DNA of 11,552 nucleotides from MTP4 sp9310u (GCA_030627005.1 DAOUSW010000118.1:1-11552); one strand, 5' to 3'; shown: positions 1 to 6,441, counted from the first letter of the stretch. Notes: generated from the letters alone by a model not told the origin. Program-made: numbers and translations.

Positions 1-2
1 AA

Positions 3-203
3 AGCAAACCTAAAATTAGCGTACTTTCAATAGTAAGAAAGTTAAAACAGCTAACAACATATAGGTTATGGAAAACTCAAAAACAATATCTGAAACAATT
101 CTACAGAAAGGAAAATACATTATGGAGCGATGGGTATTTTGCTTGCACTATAGGGAACGTTAGCGGGGAAACTTTAGAAATATATATACGGAATCAGGGT
201 TAA
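3..203 (+). CDS. tnpA: IS200/IS605-family transposase TnpA, C-terminal part (5' end outside window)
   Basis: The reading frame is open from the left edge of the window and ends at TAA 201-203, giving 66 residues. The C-terminal stretch LWSDGYFACTIGNVSGETLE followed by IYIRNQG is the typical end of Y1 (HUH-type) transposases of the IS200/IS605 group. In this family a tyrosine on the last helix makes the covalent bond to the single-stranded transposon end; the Tyr encoded at 183-185 is the likely catalytic residue and is intact. The HUH metal-binding motif lies upstream, outside the window, so I cannot say whether the whole gene is functional. No TnpB gene follows, so the element may be TnpA-only, or TnpB may lie to the left. 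The match is from family knowledge and not from a search. Confidence 0.85.
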   Translation, partial: SKPKISVLSIVRKLKQLTTYRLWKTQKQYLKQFYRKENTLWSDGYFACTIGNVSGETLEIYIRNQG

Positions 204-217
204 GTTGACGCTTATAT

Positions 218-240
218 CCCCTGGGCTAAAGACCCAGGGG
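218..240 (+). mobile_element. Right-end hairpin of the IS200/IS605-type element
   Basis: CCCCTGGG (218-225) and CCCAGGGG (233-240) form a perfect 8-bp stem with a 7-nt loop, starting 14 nt after the tnpA stop and followed by TTTTACG. IS200/IS605 elements carry subterminal hairpins that TnpA recognises at each end, so this is probably the right-end recognition hairpin, with the true end a few bases further right (about 241-260). It could also serve as the transcription terminator of tnpA. The left end is not in the window, so the exact boundary is open. Confidence 0.65.
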
Positions 241-306
241 TTTTACGCTGCGACCTATAAAATAACAATGTCTTAATGTAATAATATGTCTAAGGTGATA
301 TGTGTT

Positions 307-344
307 GAAAAAAGTAATTCTGACGCAGATCCCCCATACCTGCG
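307..344 (-). terminator. Probable terminator of the cohesin/dockerin gene
   Basis: Read on the minus strand just after the stop codon at 355, CGCAG and CTGCG (positions 344-340 and 328-324) form a 5-bp stem with an 11-nt loop. A run of six T (plus-strand A 308-313) lies about 10 nt further on. The stem is short, but the T-run after it suits archaeal termination, which depends mainly on T-runs. Confidence 0.4.
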
Positions 345-354
345 CCGCTTCCTT

Positions 355-1683
355 TCACTCTATGATTTCTCCGAAGTGGGACCCTACAATGCTAAGGTCC
401 AGAATATCGACTTTCCCGTCCTGGTTTACGTCCCACCTTGGATAAGGTTCAGTTGTAGTGGTTCCGATTTCCCGGTAAACTTTGGCTATATCCAGTATAT
501 CCACATGTCCATCTATGACTACGTCCCATTCAGGATAGTAGTCATTGACGTAGATGGTGTGCTGCTCTGTTACCTGATCGATTCCATCGCTTACCGTCAC
601 TTCTACAGTATGCTCCCCACTGCTCGAGTAGTCGGTCTGCCAGATATAAATCGGAGCAGTGCTGCATGTTACCCCATTGATCCTGATGATGTAATTCAGA
701 AACTGTCCATCCAGATCAAATGCGCTTACTGAAATGCTGATTTCCTCTTTTTCATTGAAACTCGCTCCGTTTTCCGGCTCAACGGAATCAATAACCGGAA
801 CATTATTTGGTGGATTCACGTTTATTAAGACATCTTCCGAATCGCTGAGGTACCCATCACTTACTTCAAAGGTGACCGTATAAACGCCAGACTGCCCTTG
901 GGCTGGGGTCCAGGTAAACACTCCTGTTGCCGGGTCAATGCTTGCTCCATCCGGAAGGACTGCGGCTGAATAAGTCAGGCCATCGCCGTCCGCATCGTTG
1001 GCATCCAGCGTAAAGGTCAGGGCGTTTGTCTCAGAAATCGATTTAGAGCCGATCGAATTCAAGACAGGTGCAGTATCAATCAACATGGCTGAATTGTTAA
1101 TGGTAATTGGTGCGGCGTTAAAATTGCTGTCACTAACAATTACATTGGAGAGGTAGAGTTCTGCTATGCCTGTGATGCTTCCTGCTCTCATGCTGACGGT
1201 TGCCATTACGCCTGATGAAGATACGTTTGTTTTTCCAACTATCACGCCATAGACATCTGTGACCGTTCCTTCGCTGTTGTTGATGGTCCCGCTGTTGAAT
1301 ATGGTCCCAGCCCCGTCCTGGTTGAAAAGGTTTCCTTCAGTCACACTGTTTGCTGTTGCCATTGAACTGTCGAATAGCAGGTCAAACTGGGCTCCGATGA
1401 TTGATATTGACGGATATATTAAAACATCGACTGTGAAATTTTCACCAGGTGTTATGTTGTTCCTTCCAGGGGAGATGGCTACGATGGTGCCGGGGTTATC
1501 GATGATTAGATCGCCTGCTACGATCGGGGTACCACCCGATTTAATTGTAAGAGTATCGTCGGGGCCTATTGCAAGCTTGCCATCGATCGTTCCTGGATTT
1601 TGCATTTCGGTTGCATCCGCAGTACTTGTAAAGGCAAGTAACACTGTCATTGCGATTAGAAAAAATAGATTATGTTTGTTCAT
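355..1683 (-). CDS. Secreted cohesin - Ig-like - Ig-like - dockerin protein
   Basis: This 442-residue protein has a Sec signal peptide (residues 1 to about 24, hydrophobic core FFLIAMTVLLAF, likely cut after ADA). A cohesin-type beta domain follows at about 66-203 (PGENFTVDVLIYP, GAQFDLLFDSS, GVMATVSMRAGS). Next come a putative Ig/He_PIG domain at about 205-290 (LPDGASIDPATGVFTWTPA), a second Ig-like domain at about 293-381, and a dockerin at about 384-442. The dockerin has two duplicated calcium loops: D418-x-N420-x-D422-G...D426..D429 is canonical, while D387-x-V389-x-D391 has Val at a ligand position. Cohesin and dockerin bind each other in cellulosomes; proteins with these modules also occur in archaea without cellulosomes. 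Having both on one chain suggests self-assembly or binding of other dockerin proteins at the cell surface (inference). There is no catalytic domain and no C-terminal anchor. ATG 1683 is supported by AGGTGGG 8 nt upstream. Confidence 0.88.
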   Translation of the reverse strand: MNKHNLFFLIAMTVLLAFTSTADATEMQNPGTIDGKLAIGPDDTLTIKSGGTPIVAGDLIIDNPGTIVAISPGRNNITPGENFTVDVLIYPSISIIGAQFDLLFDSSMATANSVTEGNLFNQDGAGTIFNSGTINNSEGTVTDVYGVIVGKTNVSSSGVMATVSMRAGSITGIAELYLSNVIVSDSNFNAAPITINNSAMLIDTAPVLNSIGSKSISETNALTFTLDANDADGDGLTYSAAVLPDGASIDPATGVFTWTPAQGQSGVYTVTFEVSDGYLSDSEDVLINVNPPNNVPVIDSVEPENGASFNEKEEISISVSAFDLDGQFLNYIIRINGVTCSTAPIYIWQTDYSSSGEHTVEVTVSDGIDQVTEQHTIYVNDYYPEWDVVIDGHVDILDIAKVYREIGTTTTEPYPRWDVNQDGKVDILDLSIVGSHFGEIIE

Positions 1684-1691
1684 TTTTATTT

Positions 1692-1737
1692 CCCACCTTA
1701 AATTTATGTTTGTCAGAAACGATTACAATATTTATAT
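1692..1737 (-). promoter_or_regulatory. Promoter and ribosome binding site of the cohesin/dockerin gene
   Basis: On the minus strand a TATA-like ATATAAATAT lies at 1737-1728, about 45 nt upstream of the ATG. This predicts a start near 1703-1706 and a leader of roughly 20 nt. The leader contains AGGTGGG (1698-1692), complementary to the anti-Shine-Dalgarno end of archaeal 16S rRNA, 8 nt before the start codon. Confidence 0.55.
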
Positions 1738-1911
1738 CTCTAAAAATCATCTCACTTCTCTAAAAATAATAAATGTAACTTTTTTCTATGTATCACATCA
1801 GCAGAGACCGAAAAACCGGAAGTTTGCACCTATATTCTCATAGTACCGAGAAATCCAATCAAAAAATAGGGACCATGCAAACTTTTGAAATTTATCCTCG
1901 TTGATTAAATG

Positions 1912-1927
1912 TGCCAAAATTTTGGCA
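1912..1927. repeat. Perfect 16-bp palindrome
   Basis: TGCCAAAATTTTGGCA is a perfect inverted repeat with no spacer, in AT-rich sequence about 175 nt upstream of the cohesin/dockerin promoter. Such a site could bind a dimeric regulator, but no ribosome- or polymerase-related context fixes a role. Confidence 0.5.
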
Positions 1928-2021
1928 AGTATGAACTTTTCCGACGCTCTCCAGAAAGATCGTTTTTAGTCATTCATCTTTTTTACCCTGTTGCAACCAT
2001 TAGCGTTTAACATATACATAA

Positions 2022-2057
2022 AATTTATTTATATGCACATAATTAATTTATTTATAT
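2022..2057 (+). promoter_or_regulatory. Duplicated TATA-like element
   Basis: AATTTATTTATAT occurs at 2022-2034 and exactly again at 2045-2057. Each copy resembles an archaeal TATA box. The second would place a transcription start near 2077-2080, close to an ATG at 2077, so a leaderless transcript of the short frame ending at 2334 is possible. That frame is not convincing as a protein, so an RNA or a relic promoter is as likely. Confidence 0.3.
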
Positions 2058-2354
2058 CGCCCATACTTCTGTGAATATGCACAAATTTCCTACTAAAGTC
2101 AAGTGTAAAGTTCTGAATACATGCCTGGTTTTATCCCCTGACCCGCACCTTTTCATAACTCCTATTTCCTTTCCCTCCCCCGAATCCTCGGCGCATAAGC
2201 TTTTAACGTTCTCCCCCTTGAAAGGCAGTTTTAGATACCTTTTGACACAAGAGGTTGTTGCGATGGATCAATCAATTGGAGATCCACCTTCGGAGATCAC
2301 CTGGAACCTCAGTATGCAGTCTGTCAGCCAGTAACTAAGCAAATAAGTACTACC

Positions 2355-2372
2355 GCCGGCAAGTTAACCGGC
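2355..2372. repeat. Hairpin with GCCGG/CCGGC stem
   Basis: GCCGG (2355-2359) and CCGGC (2368-2372) form a 5-bp GC-rich stem with an 8-nt loop, followed by an A-rich stretch on the plus strand. It lies just upstream of the decayed hairpin at 2399-2420 and may belong to the same element. Confidence 0.35.
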
Positions 2373-2398
2373 AGCAAAAATCAAATTTGTGCTGGTGC

Positions 2399-2426
2399 AC
2401 CCCGCTACAAGCAACGGGGTATGTTC
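2399..2426. repeat. Hairpin related to a second copy at 2553-2579
   Basis: ACCCCG (2399-2404) and CGGGGT (2415-2420) form a 6-bp stem with a 10-nt loop, followed by ATGTTCG. The sequence at 2553-2579 (ATCCCACAG, CAA, CTGCAGGGGTAT, TCG) can be aligned to it: both have a C-rich arm, a central CAAG- or CAA-containing loop, GGGGTAT and TTCG. They look like two diverged copies of one hairpin-bearing end sequence, as found at the borders of insertion sequences. The assignment to a mobile element is inference. Confidence 0.35.
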
Positions 2427-2896
2427 GCGCCACCGCTGAAAATTCCGTAAAAGAAGACAATAGACCTGATATGGTTTATTTCGAGTAGAAGTTAACAAAC
2501 AAAAACGGATTTGATAAATCATATATCATCAACGGTTTTCTGGGACGTATCCATCCCACAGCAACTGCAGGGGTATTCGGCTGAAATAAACATTTTGACC
2601 TGCCGTAATACATTCATAAATTATCTAAAATTTAGTTATTCCATGTTTCATTTCCCTTTCTCGGACTGAAAAACCCCCCCGAAGACAGGGTATTATAATA
2701 TGCCTTATATAGTGTGTATAGAACTTCGAGTGCATAAGAGCCATGAAGAGCGCACAACGGGAAAGCACCAGAGGTATGAAAGGAAATATGTAAATTATTT
2801 GAGGCGATGAGGTAGTGAGGTCTCAGGGATAAAGAAAAACGGATTTTCCAGCAGGCAAAGAGTCCTTCCCCCACAAATCCGTCCTTTTCCCTTCAG

Positions 2897-2966
2897 TCCG
2901 AGACTATTCGCCTTTCCGAGACCATTTATTTATCTTTCCTCCATTCCATCTTTTCGCAGGGAGGGG
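2897..2966 (+). promoter_or_regulatory. Promoter region of pit, with direct repeats
   Basis: TCCGAGAC occurs at 2897-2904 and 2915-2922 (18 nt start to start), immediately before an ATTTATTTATC TATA-like box (2924-2934). A start near 2955-2960 would leave a short leader containing GGGAGGGG (2959-2966), a strong ribosome binding site. The repeats next to the TATA/BRE are placed where an archaeal activator or repressor could act, plausibly in response to phosphate (inference). Confidence 0.45.
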
Positions 2967-2973
2967 CTTGAAA

Positions 2974-4000
2974 ATGGAAATGTACTTAATAGCGGCCCTG
3001 GGCCTGGCAGGCCTGTACATGGCCTGGAACATCGGGGCAAACGACCTGGCAAACGCCATGGGGACGGTTGTCGGGACAGGAGCCCTTTCACTCCGGCAGG
3101 TCATAGTCCTGGCTGCCATATTCGAGTTCCTGGGAGCGGTCTTCTTCGGGAAAAGGGTCACTACAACCATCGCAAAAGGAATCGTGCCAATCGACCTGGT
3201 AGGGAGCATCGACCCCAATTTAGTCGTAACAGGGATGCTTGCCGCAATCCTGGCTTCCGGGCTCTGGGTTACTCTTGCGACCTTCTACAACCTGCCAGTC
3301 TCTACCAGCCACGCGACCGTAGGCGGGGTCCTGGGGTTCGGGCTTTCCGTTGCGCACCTGGGGATCATCCCTTATTCCGCAATCAACTGGCCCGTCATGC
3401 TGCGAATCGTTTTGAGCTGGTTCATCTCTCCCGTGATGGGGGGAATTCTCGGCTTCAGCATTTTTGTCCTGATCCGGACACTGGTCCTGCACAGGGCAGA
3501 AGGGGACGTAGAAAAGTACTTCGTTCCCCTTCAGGTCCTTACCGCCTGCTACATCGCCTTTGCCCACGGTTCCAATGACGTCGCAAGCGCCATCGGCCCG
3601 ATCTCAGCCGCCTTCACGGCGCTGGGGATTATAGGCGAGGAAATCCCGGACTGGATTTTTGTGTTAGGGGGTACGGGAATAGTGTTAGGCCTTGCTACCT
3701 GGGGCTACAAGGTAATCGAGACCATCGGTTCGAAGATTACGGAACTTACCCCCTCCCGGGGGTTTTTCCGCTCAGTTTGCAACAGCCTCGGTGGTGCTCC
3801 TCCACAGCTACATCTCCCTTCCGATTTCCACCACGCACATCCTGGTAGGTTCGGTCATAGGGGTCGGGCTGGCAAGGGGACTTTCATCCGTGGATTTAAG
3901 TGTTATCTGGAAGATAATATTTTCATGGGTAGTGACTGTCCCCGTGGCAGCCGCAACATCGGCCCTTATATTCCTGGGGCTTAAAGGGGTTGGAATTTAA
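2974..4000 (+). pseudogene. pit: PiT-family inorganic phosphate permease, interrupted by a one-base frameshift
   Basis: The permease moves inorganic phosphate across the membrane by ion symport. The first PiT signature GANDLANAMG is at residues 21-30 and the second, GSNDVASAIGP, at 199-209, with hydrophobic membrane segments between and after. The frame that starts at 2974 drifts into non-membrane sequence after about residue 264 and stops at 3982-3984. From the G5T5 run (3758-3767) onward the homologous C-terminus (ISTTHILVGSVIGVGLARG) continues one frame over and ends at TAA 3998-4000. One extra base in either run explains this; repaired, the protein is about 341 residues, normal for the family. 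Nothing else is damaged, so a recent mutation or a sequencing error is likely. ATG 2974 fits the GGAGG spacing better than TTG 2968. The end overlaps the next start by one base (TAATG). Confidence 0.85.
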
Positions 4001-4692
4001 TGCCAGGGGAGTACCAGCGTACGGTAATCGAAGTTTTCGGGAAGCCGCCCTTTCTTCCTCTCGAGGAACACGCCCGAAAAGCACAAATCGCAGCCGGAAA
4101 ACTGAACGAAGCCGTACAGGCATACTTTGAAGGAGACATGGAAACACTGCACAGGCTCTGTGTTGAGATAGACAGGACCGAAGAGGAAGCCGACTACATC
4201 AAGCAAAAGATCCAGGCAAGCCTCTCGCCATCCGTAAAGCTCCCGGTGGACCCTAAACACATCCTTGATTTTCTCACCGAACAGGACAAGATAGTAAACG
4301 ATGCCCGGAACGCCGCCTACTGGATGGAACTCCGGGAATACGAAGAACTTGCCCCGGAAATAAAAGAGGGGTTCCTGGAACTGGCCTCAAAGACAAAGGA
4401 AACCGTTGAAACATACTATACCCTGATAGAAAAACTGTACAAACTGGTCAAACTCTCCTTCAGCAGGAAACAGATGAACTCTGCCTTCGAAATCGTTCCC
4501 GAAGTAGACAGGCTCGAACACGAAGTGGACAGGATAGAATCCGAACTCACCAAACTGATTTTTGCAGAGCAGGAAAAACTTCACGGAGCCGGGGTCTGCC
4601 ACCTGCTCGAACTCGTGGAAAAAATAGGGGACCTTGCGGACAAGGCCGTAAGGTCCGCCGACGCCCTTCAGACCATGGTAATCCGACGCTGA
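4000..4692 (+). CDS. DUF47/PhoU-like protein, phosphate transport partner
   Basis: This 230-residue, almost wholly helical protein belongs to the DUF47 family (PF01865, related to PhoU), whose genes typically sit beside PiT permeases. Three ExxxD motifs of the PhoU fold that can bind metal are visible: E61-D65 (DRTEEEAD), E173-D177 (RLEHEVD) and E207-D211 (VEKIGD). The protein has no signal peptide or membrane segment and should act in the cytoplasm, most likely controlling the activity of the adjacent permease (family knowledge; the mechanism is not well defined). The ATG overlaps the pit stop by one base, indicating one transcript and translational coupling. Upstream bases AAAGGGGTTGG are a weak ribosome binding site, fitting coupling. 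The gene is intact although pit is frameshifted. Confidence 0.9.
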   Translation: MPGEYQRTVIEVFGKPPFLPLEEHARKAQIAAGKLNEAVQAYFEGDMETLHRLCVEIDRTEEEADYIKQKIQASLSPSVKLPVDPKHILDFLTEQDKIVNDARNAAYWMELREYEELAPEIKEGFLELASKTKETVETYYTLIEKLYKLVKLSFSRKQMNSAFEIVPEVDRLEHEVDRIESELTKLIFAEQEKLHGAGVCHLLELVEKIGDLADKAVRSADALQTMVIRR

Positions 4693-4768
4693 GGGGTCGG
4701 TTCCGATTTGGGTCCCGATCCAACATTTCAATCTGACACTATCCTGACCTGCCACACCCTGAAAACAG

Positions 4769-4957
4769 CATAATTTAAAAGTAAGTAGCGTATTAAGGAT
4801 ACAAAATATTATTAAACTCTAATAATATACTAACCCGAAACCCCGGACAACAATCTTAAAGAGGTCCGAAAAGGACTGAAAACAGATCCGAAAAGGACTG
4901 GAACAGATCCGGAACAAATCAGAAATCCCACTTATTCAGAATCATCAGAAACAGGAG
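4769..4957 (+). promoter_or_regulatory. Leader and promoter region of thrC
   Basis: Between the DUF47 gene and thrC, TATA-like stretches occur at about 4770-4780 (TAATTTAAAAG) and 4803-4830 (AAAATATTATTAAA, AATAATATAC). I cannot choose between them. The transcript would then carry the tandem repeat at 4863-4916 in its leader. AGGAG at 4953-4957 is a good ribosome binding site 7 nt before ATG 4965. Confidence 0.35.
4863..4916 (+). repeat. Tandem 21-22-nt repeat in the thrC leader (2.5 copies)
   Basis: Unit 1 (4863-4884) and unit 2 (4885-4905) share the core TCCGAAAAGGACTG followed by AAAACA or GAACA. A truncated third copy, GATCCGGAACA, is at 4906-4916. In unit 1, GTCC and GGAC can pair around GAAAA, so a small RNA hairpin is possible; in unit 2 the matching base is changed to ATCC. 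Confidence 0.75.
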
Positions 4958-4964
4958 CAATTTA

Positions 4965-6173
4965 ATGTATCATTTGAAATGTATCGAATGCGGTGCGGAG
5001 TATTCAAAGGACGAGGTAATTTACACCTGCAGAAAATGCGACGGGCTGCTTGATGTCATTTATGATTATTCTTCAATCAAAATTGATATGGAAAAATTAA
5101 AAACCGAGTGCCCTTCCGTCTGGAAGTACGCAAAACTCCTCCCCATAGAAAGGGAACCCGTGACCATCCGTGAAGGCGGGACCCCCCTCTACAAATGCGA
5201 CCGCCTGGCCGAAAAGATAGGGGTCAAAGAGCTCTACGTAAAGCACGAGGGAATGAACCCCACCGGCTCATTCAAGGACAGGGGCATGACCGTAGGAGTT
5301 TCAAAAGCGCTGGAACTCGGGATGGACACCGTCGCCTGCGCCTCGACCGGGAACACTTCCGCAGCCCTGGCAATCTACGGAGCAAAAGCAGGAATCCCGG
5401 TTGTCGTGCTGCTCCCGGCAGGAAAGGTTGCTCTCGGGAAGGTCGCCCAGGCCCTCATGCACGGGGCAAAAGTCCTCAGCATCCGCGGGAACTTCGATGA
5501 CGCCCTTGCTCTTGTGCGTACTCTCTGCTCCCAGGAAAAAATCTATCTCCTGAACTCCATCAACCCCTACAGGCTGGAAGGCCAGAAGACCATCGGGTTC
5601 GAGATCGTGGACCAGCTCGGCTTCAAGGTCCCGGACAGGGTAGTCCTGCCGGTAGGAAACGCCGGAAACATTACCGCGATTTACAAGGGTTTTAGGGAGT
5701 TCAGGCTGCTCGGCATAACCGATGCGGTTCCGAAAATGACCGGGATCCAGGCCGAAGGCTCCTGCCCGATCGTAAAAGCCATCAAGAGCGGAGCTCCGGC
5801 AATCACTCCGGAAATGAACCCGGAAACCATTGCAACGGCAATCCGGATCGGGAACCCCGTAAACGCAACCAAGGCCCTGACCGCTATCAGGGACTCTGAC
5901 GGCACTGCCGAATCCGTGACCGACGAGGAAATCGTGGAAGCCCAGAAAGACCTTGCCAGGCTCGAAGGCATAGGTGTGGAACCCGCAAGCGCAACCTCGG
6001 TTGCCGGCCTTAAGAAACTGGTCGACCTGGGAGTCATCGGAAAGGACGAAACCGTCGTCTGCATAACCACCGGCCACCTTCTCAAGGATCCGGAAGAAGT
6101 AATTGAAGTCTGCGAAGACCCGATTGTCGTGGACGCGGATATAGAATCCATCCGGAAAGCCATCTTCGAATAA
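4965..6173 (+). CDS. thrC: Threonine synthase
   Basis: This 402-residue PLP enzyme of fold type II converts O-phosphohomoserine to threonine and phosphate. At the N-terminus C6/C9 and C22/C25 form a zinc-ribbon-like CxxC pair often seen in archaeal threonine synthases. PTGSFKDRG places the Schiff-base lysine at K104; ASTGN at 126-130 contacts the cofactor, and the glycine-rich phosphate loop is PVGNAGN at 229-235. In Methanosarcinales a paralogue of threonine synthase acts as cysteate synthase in coenzyme M synthesis, so that role must be considered; the neighbours here (pit, leuS) give no hint of a coenzyme M locus, and threonine synthase is preferred. The start at ATG 4965 is supported by AGGAG 7 nt upstream and by the zinc-ribbon cysteines right after it. 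The gene is intact and GC-rich. Confidence 0.9.
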   Translation: MYHLKCIECGAEYSKDEVIYTCRKCDGLLDVIYDYSSIKIDMEKLKTECPSVWKYAKLLPIEREPVTIREGGTPLYKCDRLAEKIGVKELYVKHEGMNPTGSFKDRGMTVGVSKALELGMDTVACASTGNTSAALAIYGAKAGIPVVVLLPAGKVALGKVAQALMHGAKVLSIRGNFDDALALVRTLCSQEKIYLLNSINPYRLEGQKTIGFEIVDQLGFKVPDRVVLPVGNAGNITAIYKGFREFRLLGITDAVPKMTGIQAEGSCPIVKAIKSGAPAITPEMNPETIATAIRIGNPVNATKALTAIRDSDGTAESVTDEEIVEAQKDLARLEGIGVEPASATSVAGLKKLVDLGVIGKDETVVCITTGHLLKDPEEVIEVCEDPIVVDADIESIRKAIFE

Positions 6174-6363
6174 GAAAATAGCCGTCTTCGGAGAAGGAAA
6201 AAATAACCGTTTGAAGAGAAAACATCTCCCGAAGATAAATATTGAAGATAAGTATTTAGGTGCCGGAACCGTAAACAGTTGAAAGTTTGGCTGGGTAAAA
6301 AGCAAACCTGAAGGCCCGAAAGCTGGCCAAAAGGCTGGCCGAAAGGAAGGAAACTGAAACGGA

Positions 6364-6399
6364 TTCCGGGACTTCCTGTATTTTTACAGTTCTCCCGAA
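6364..6399 (+). promoter_or_regulatory. Imperfect stem-loop upstream of the leuS promoter
   Basis: CGGGA (6367-6371) pairs with TCCCG (6393-6397), and CTGTA (6376-6380) pairs with TACAG (6385-6389) around a TTTT loop, separated by an internal loop CTTC/TTC. It may be the end of the thrC transcript or a protein-binding site. No long T-run follows, so a terminator role is uncertain. Confidence 0.35.
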
Positions 6400-6405
6400 T
6401 TGACT

Positions 6406-6415
6406 CTTATAAACT
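6406..6415 (+). promoter_or_regulatory. Probable TATA box of leuS
   Basis: CTTATAAACT is a close match to the archaeal TATA consensus and would start transcription near 6435. The leuS mRNA would then have a leader of about 255 nt containing the whole tandem array. The TTTAAA cores inside the array are alternative weaker TATA-like sites. Confidence 0.4.
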
Positions 6416-6441
6416 GACAGCCATATCCTTTATCCAATACT

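Larger units (their letters stand above)
1740..2955. other. Long gene-poor intergenic region with mobile-element-like debris
   Basis: I see no convincing gene in about 1.2 kb. Positions 1740-2060 are AT-rich and hold AAGTTTGCA (1820-1828) inverted at 1876-1884, a 16-bp palindrome (1912-1927) and a duplicated TATA-like 13-mer (2022-2034, 2045-2057). A short frame at 2071-2334 (GTG start, 87 codons) and one at 2632-2874 on the minus strand (80 codons) have no recognisable motif or clear ribosome binding site. From 2340 to 2600 there are several hairpins, two of them related to each other, which suggests decayed insertion-sequence ends (inference). The last 60 nt hold the pit promoter. Confidence 0.6.

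Noticed and set aside
286..732. Plus-strand open frame of 148 codons
   Set aside because: It lies mostly opposite the cohesin/dockerin gene, whose signal peptide, domains and calcium loops are clear. The plus-strand translation has no recognisable motif.
2071..2334. Plus-strand frame of 87 codons (GTG start)
   Set aside because: There is no ribosome binding site and no recognisable domain, and the composition is irregular. A leaderless start at 2077 is conceivable, so it is discussed as a possible transcript, not annotated as a gene.
2632..2874. Minus-strand frame of 80 codons upstream of pit
   Set aside because: It has no motif and no clear ribosome binding site or promoter, and it lies in gene-poor DNA with an inverted repeat; most likely a chance frame.
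3758..3767. Programmed -1 ribosomal frameshift in pit
   Set aside because: The frame change needed is +1 (one base too many), and no stop codon or structure typical of known +1 sites sits at the run. An indel is the simpler reading.
4965..6173. Cysteate synthase of coenzyme M synthesis instead of threonine synthase
   Set aside because: The families are related, but there is no coenzyme M gene nearby, and the N-terminal zinc-ribbon cysteines and motifs fit threonine synthase. It is kept as a lesser alternative in the gene entry.
5301..6305. Long minus-strand frame of 334 codons opposite thrC
   Set aside because: It is a shadow of a GC-rich gene: the thrC strand carries all catalytic motifs, and the opposite frame has no recognisable domain.
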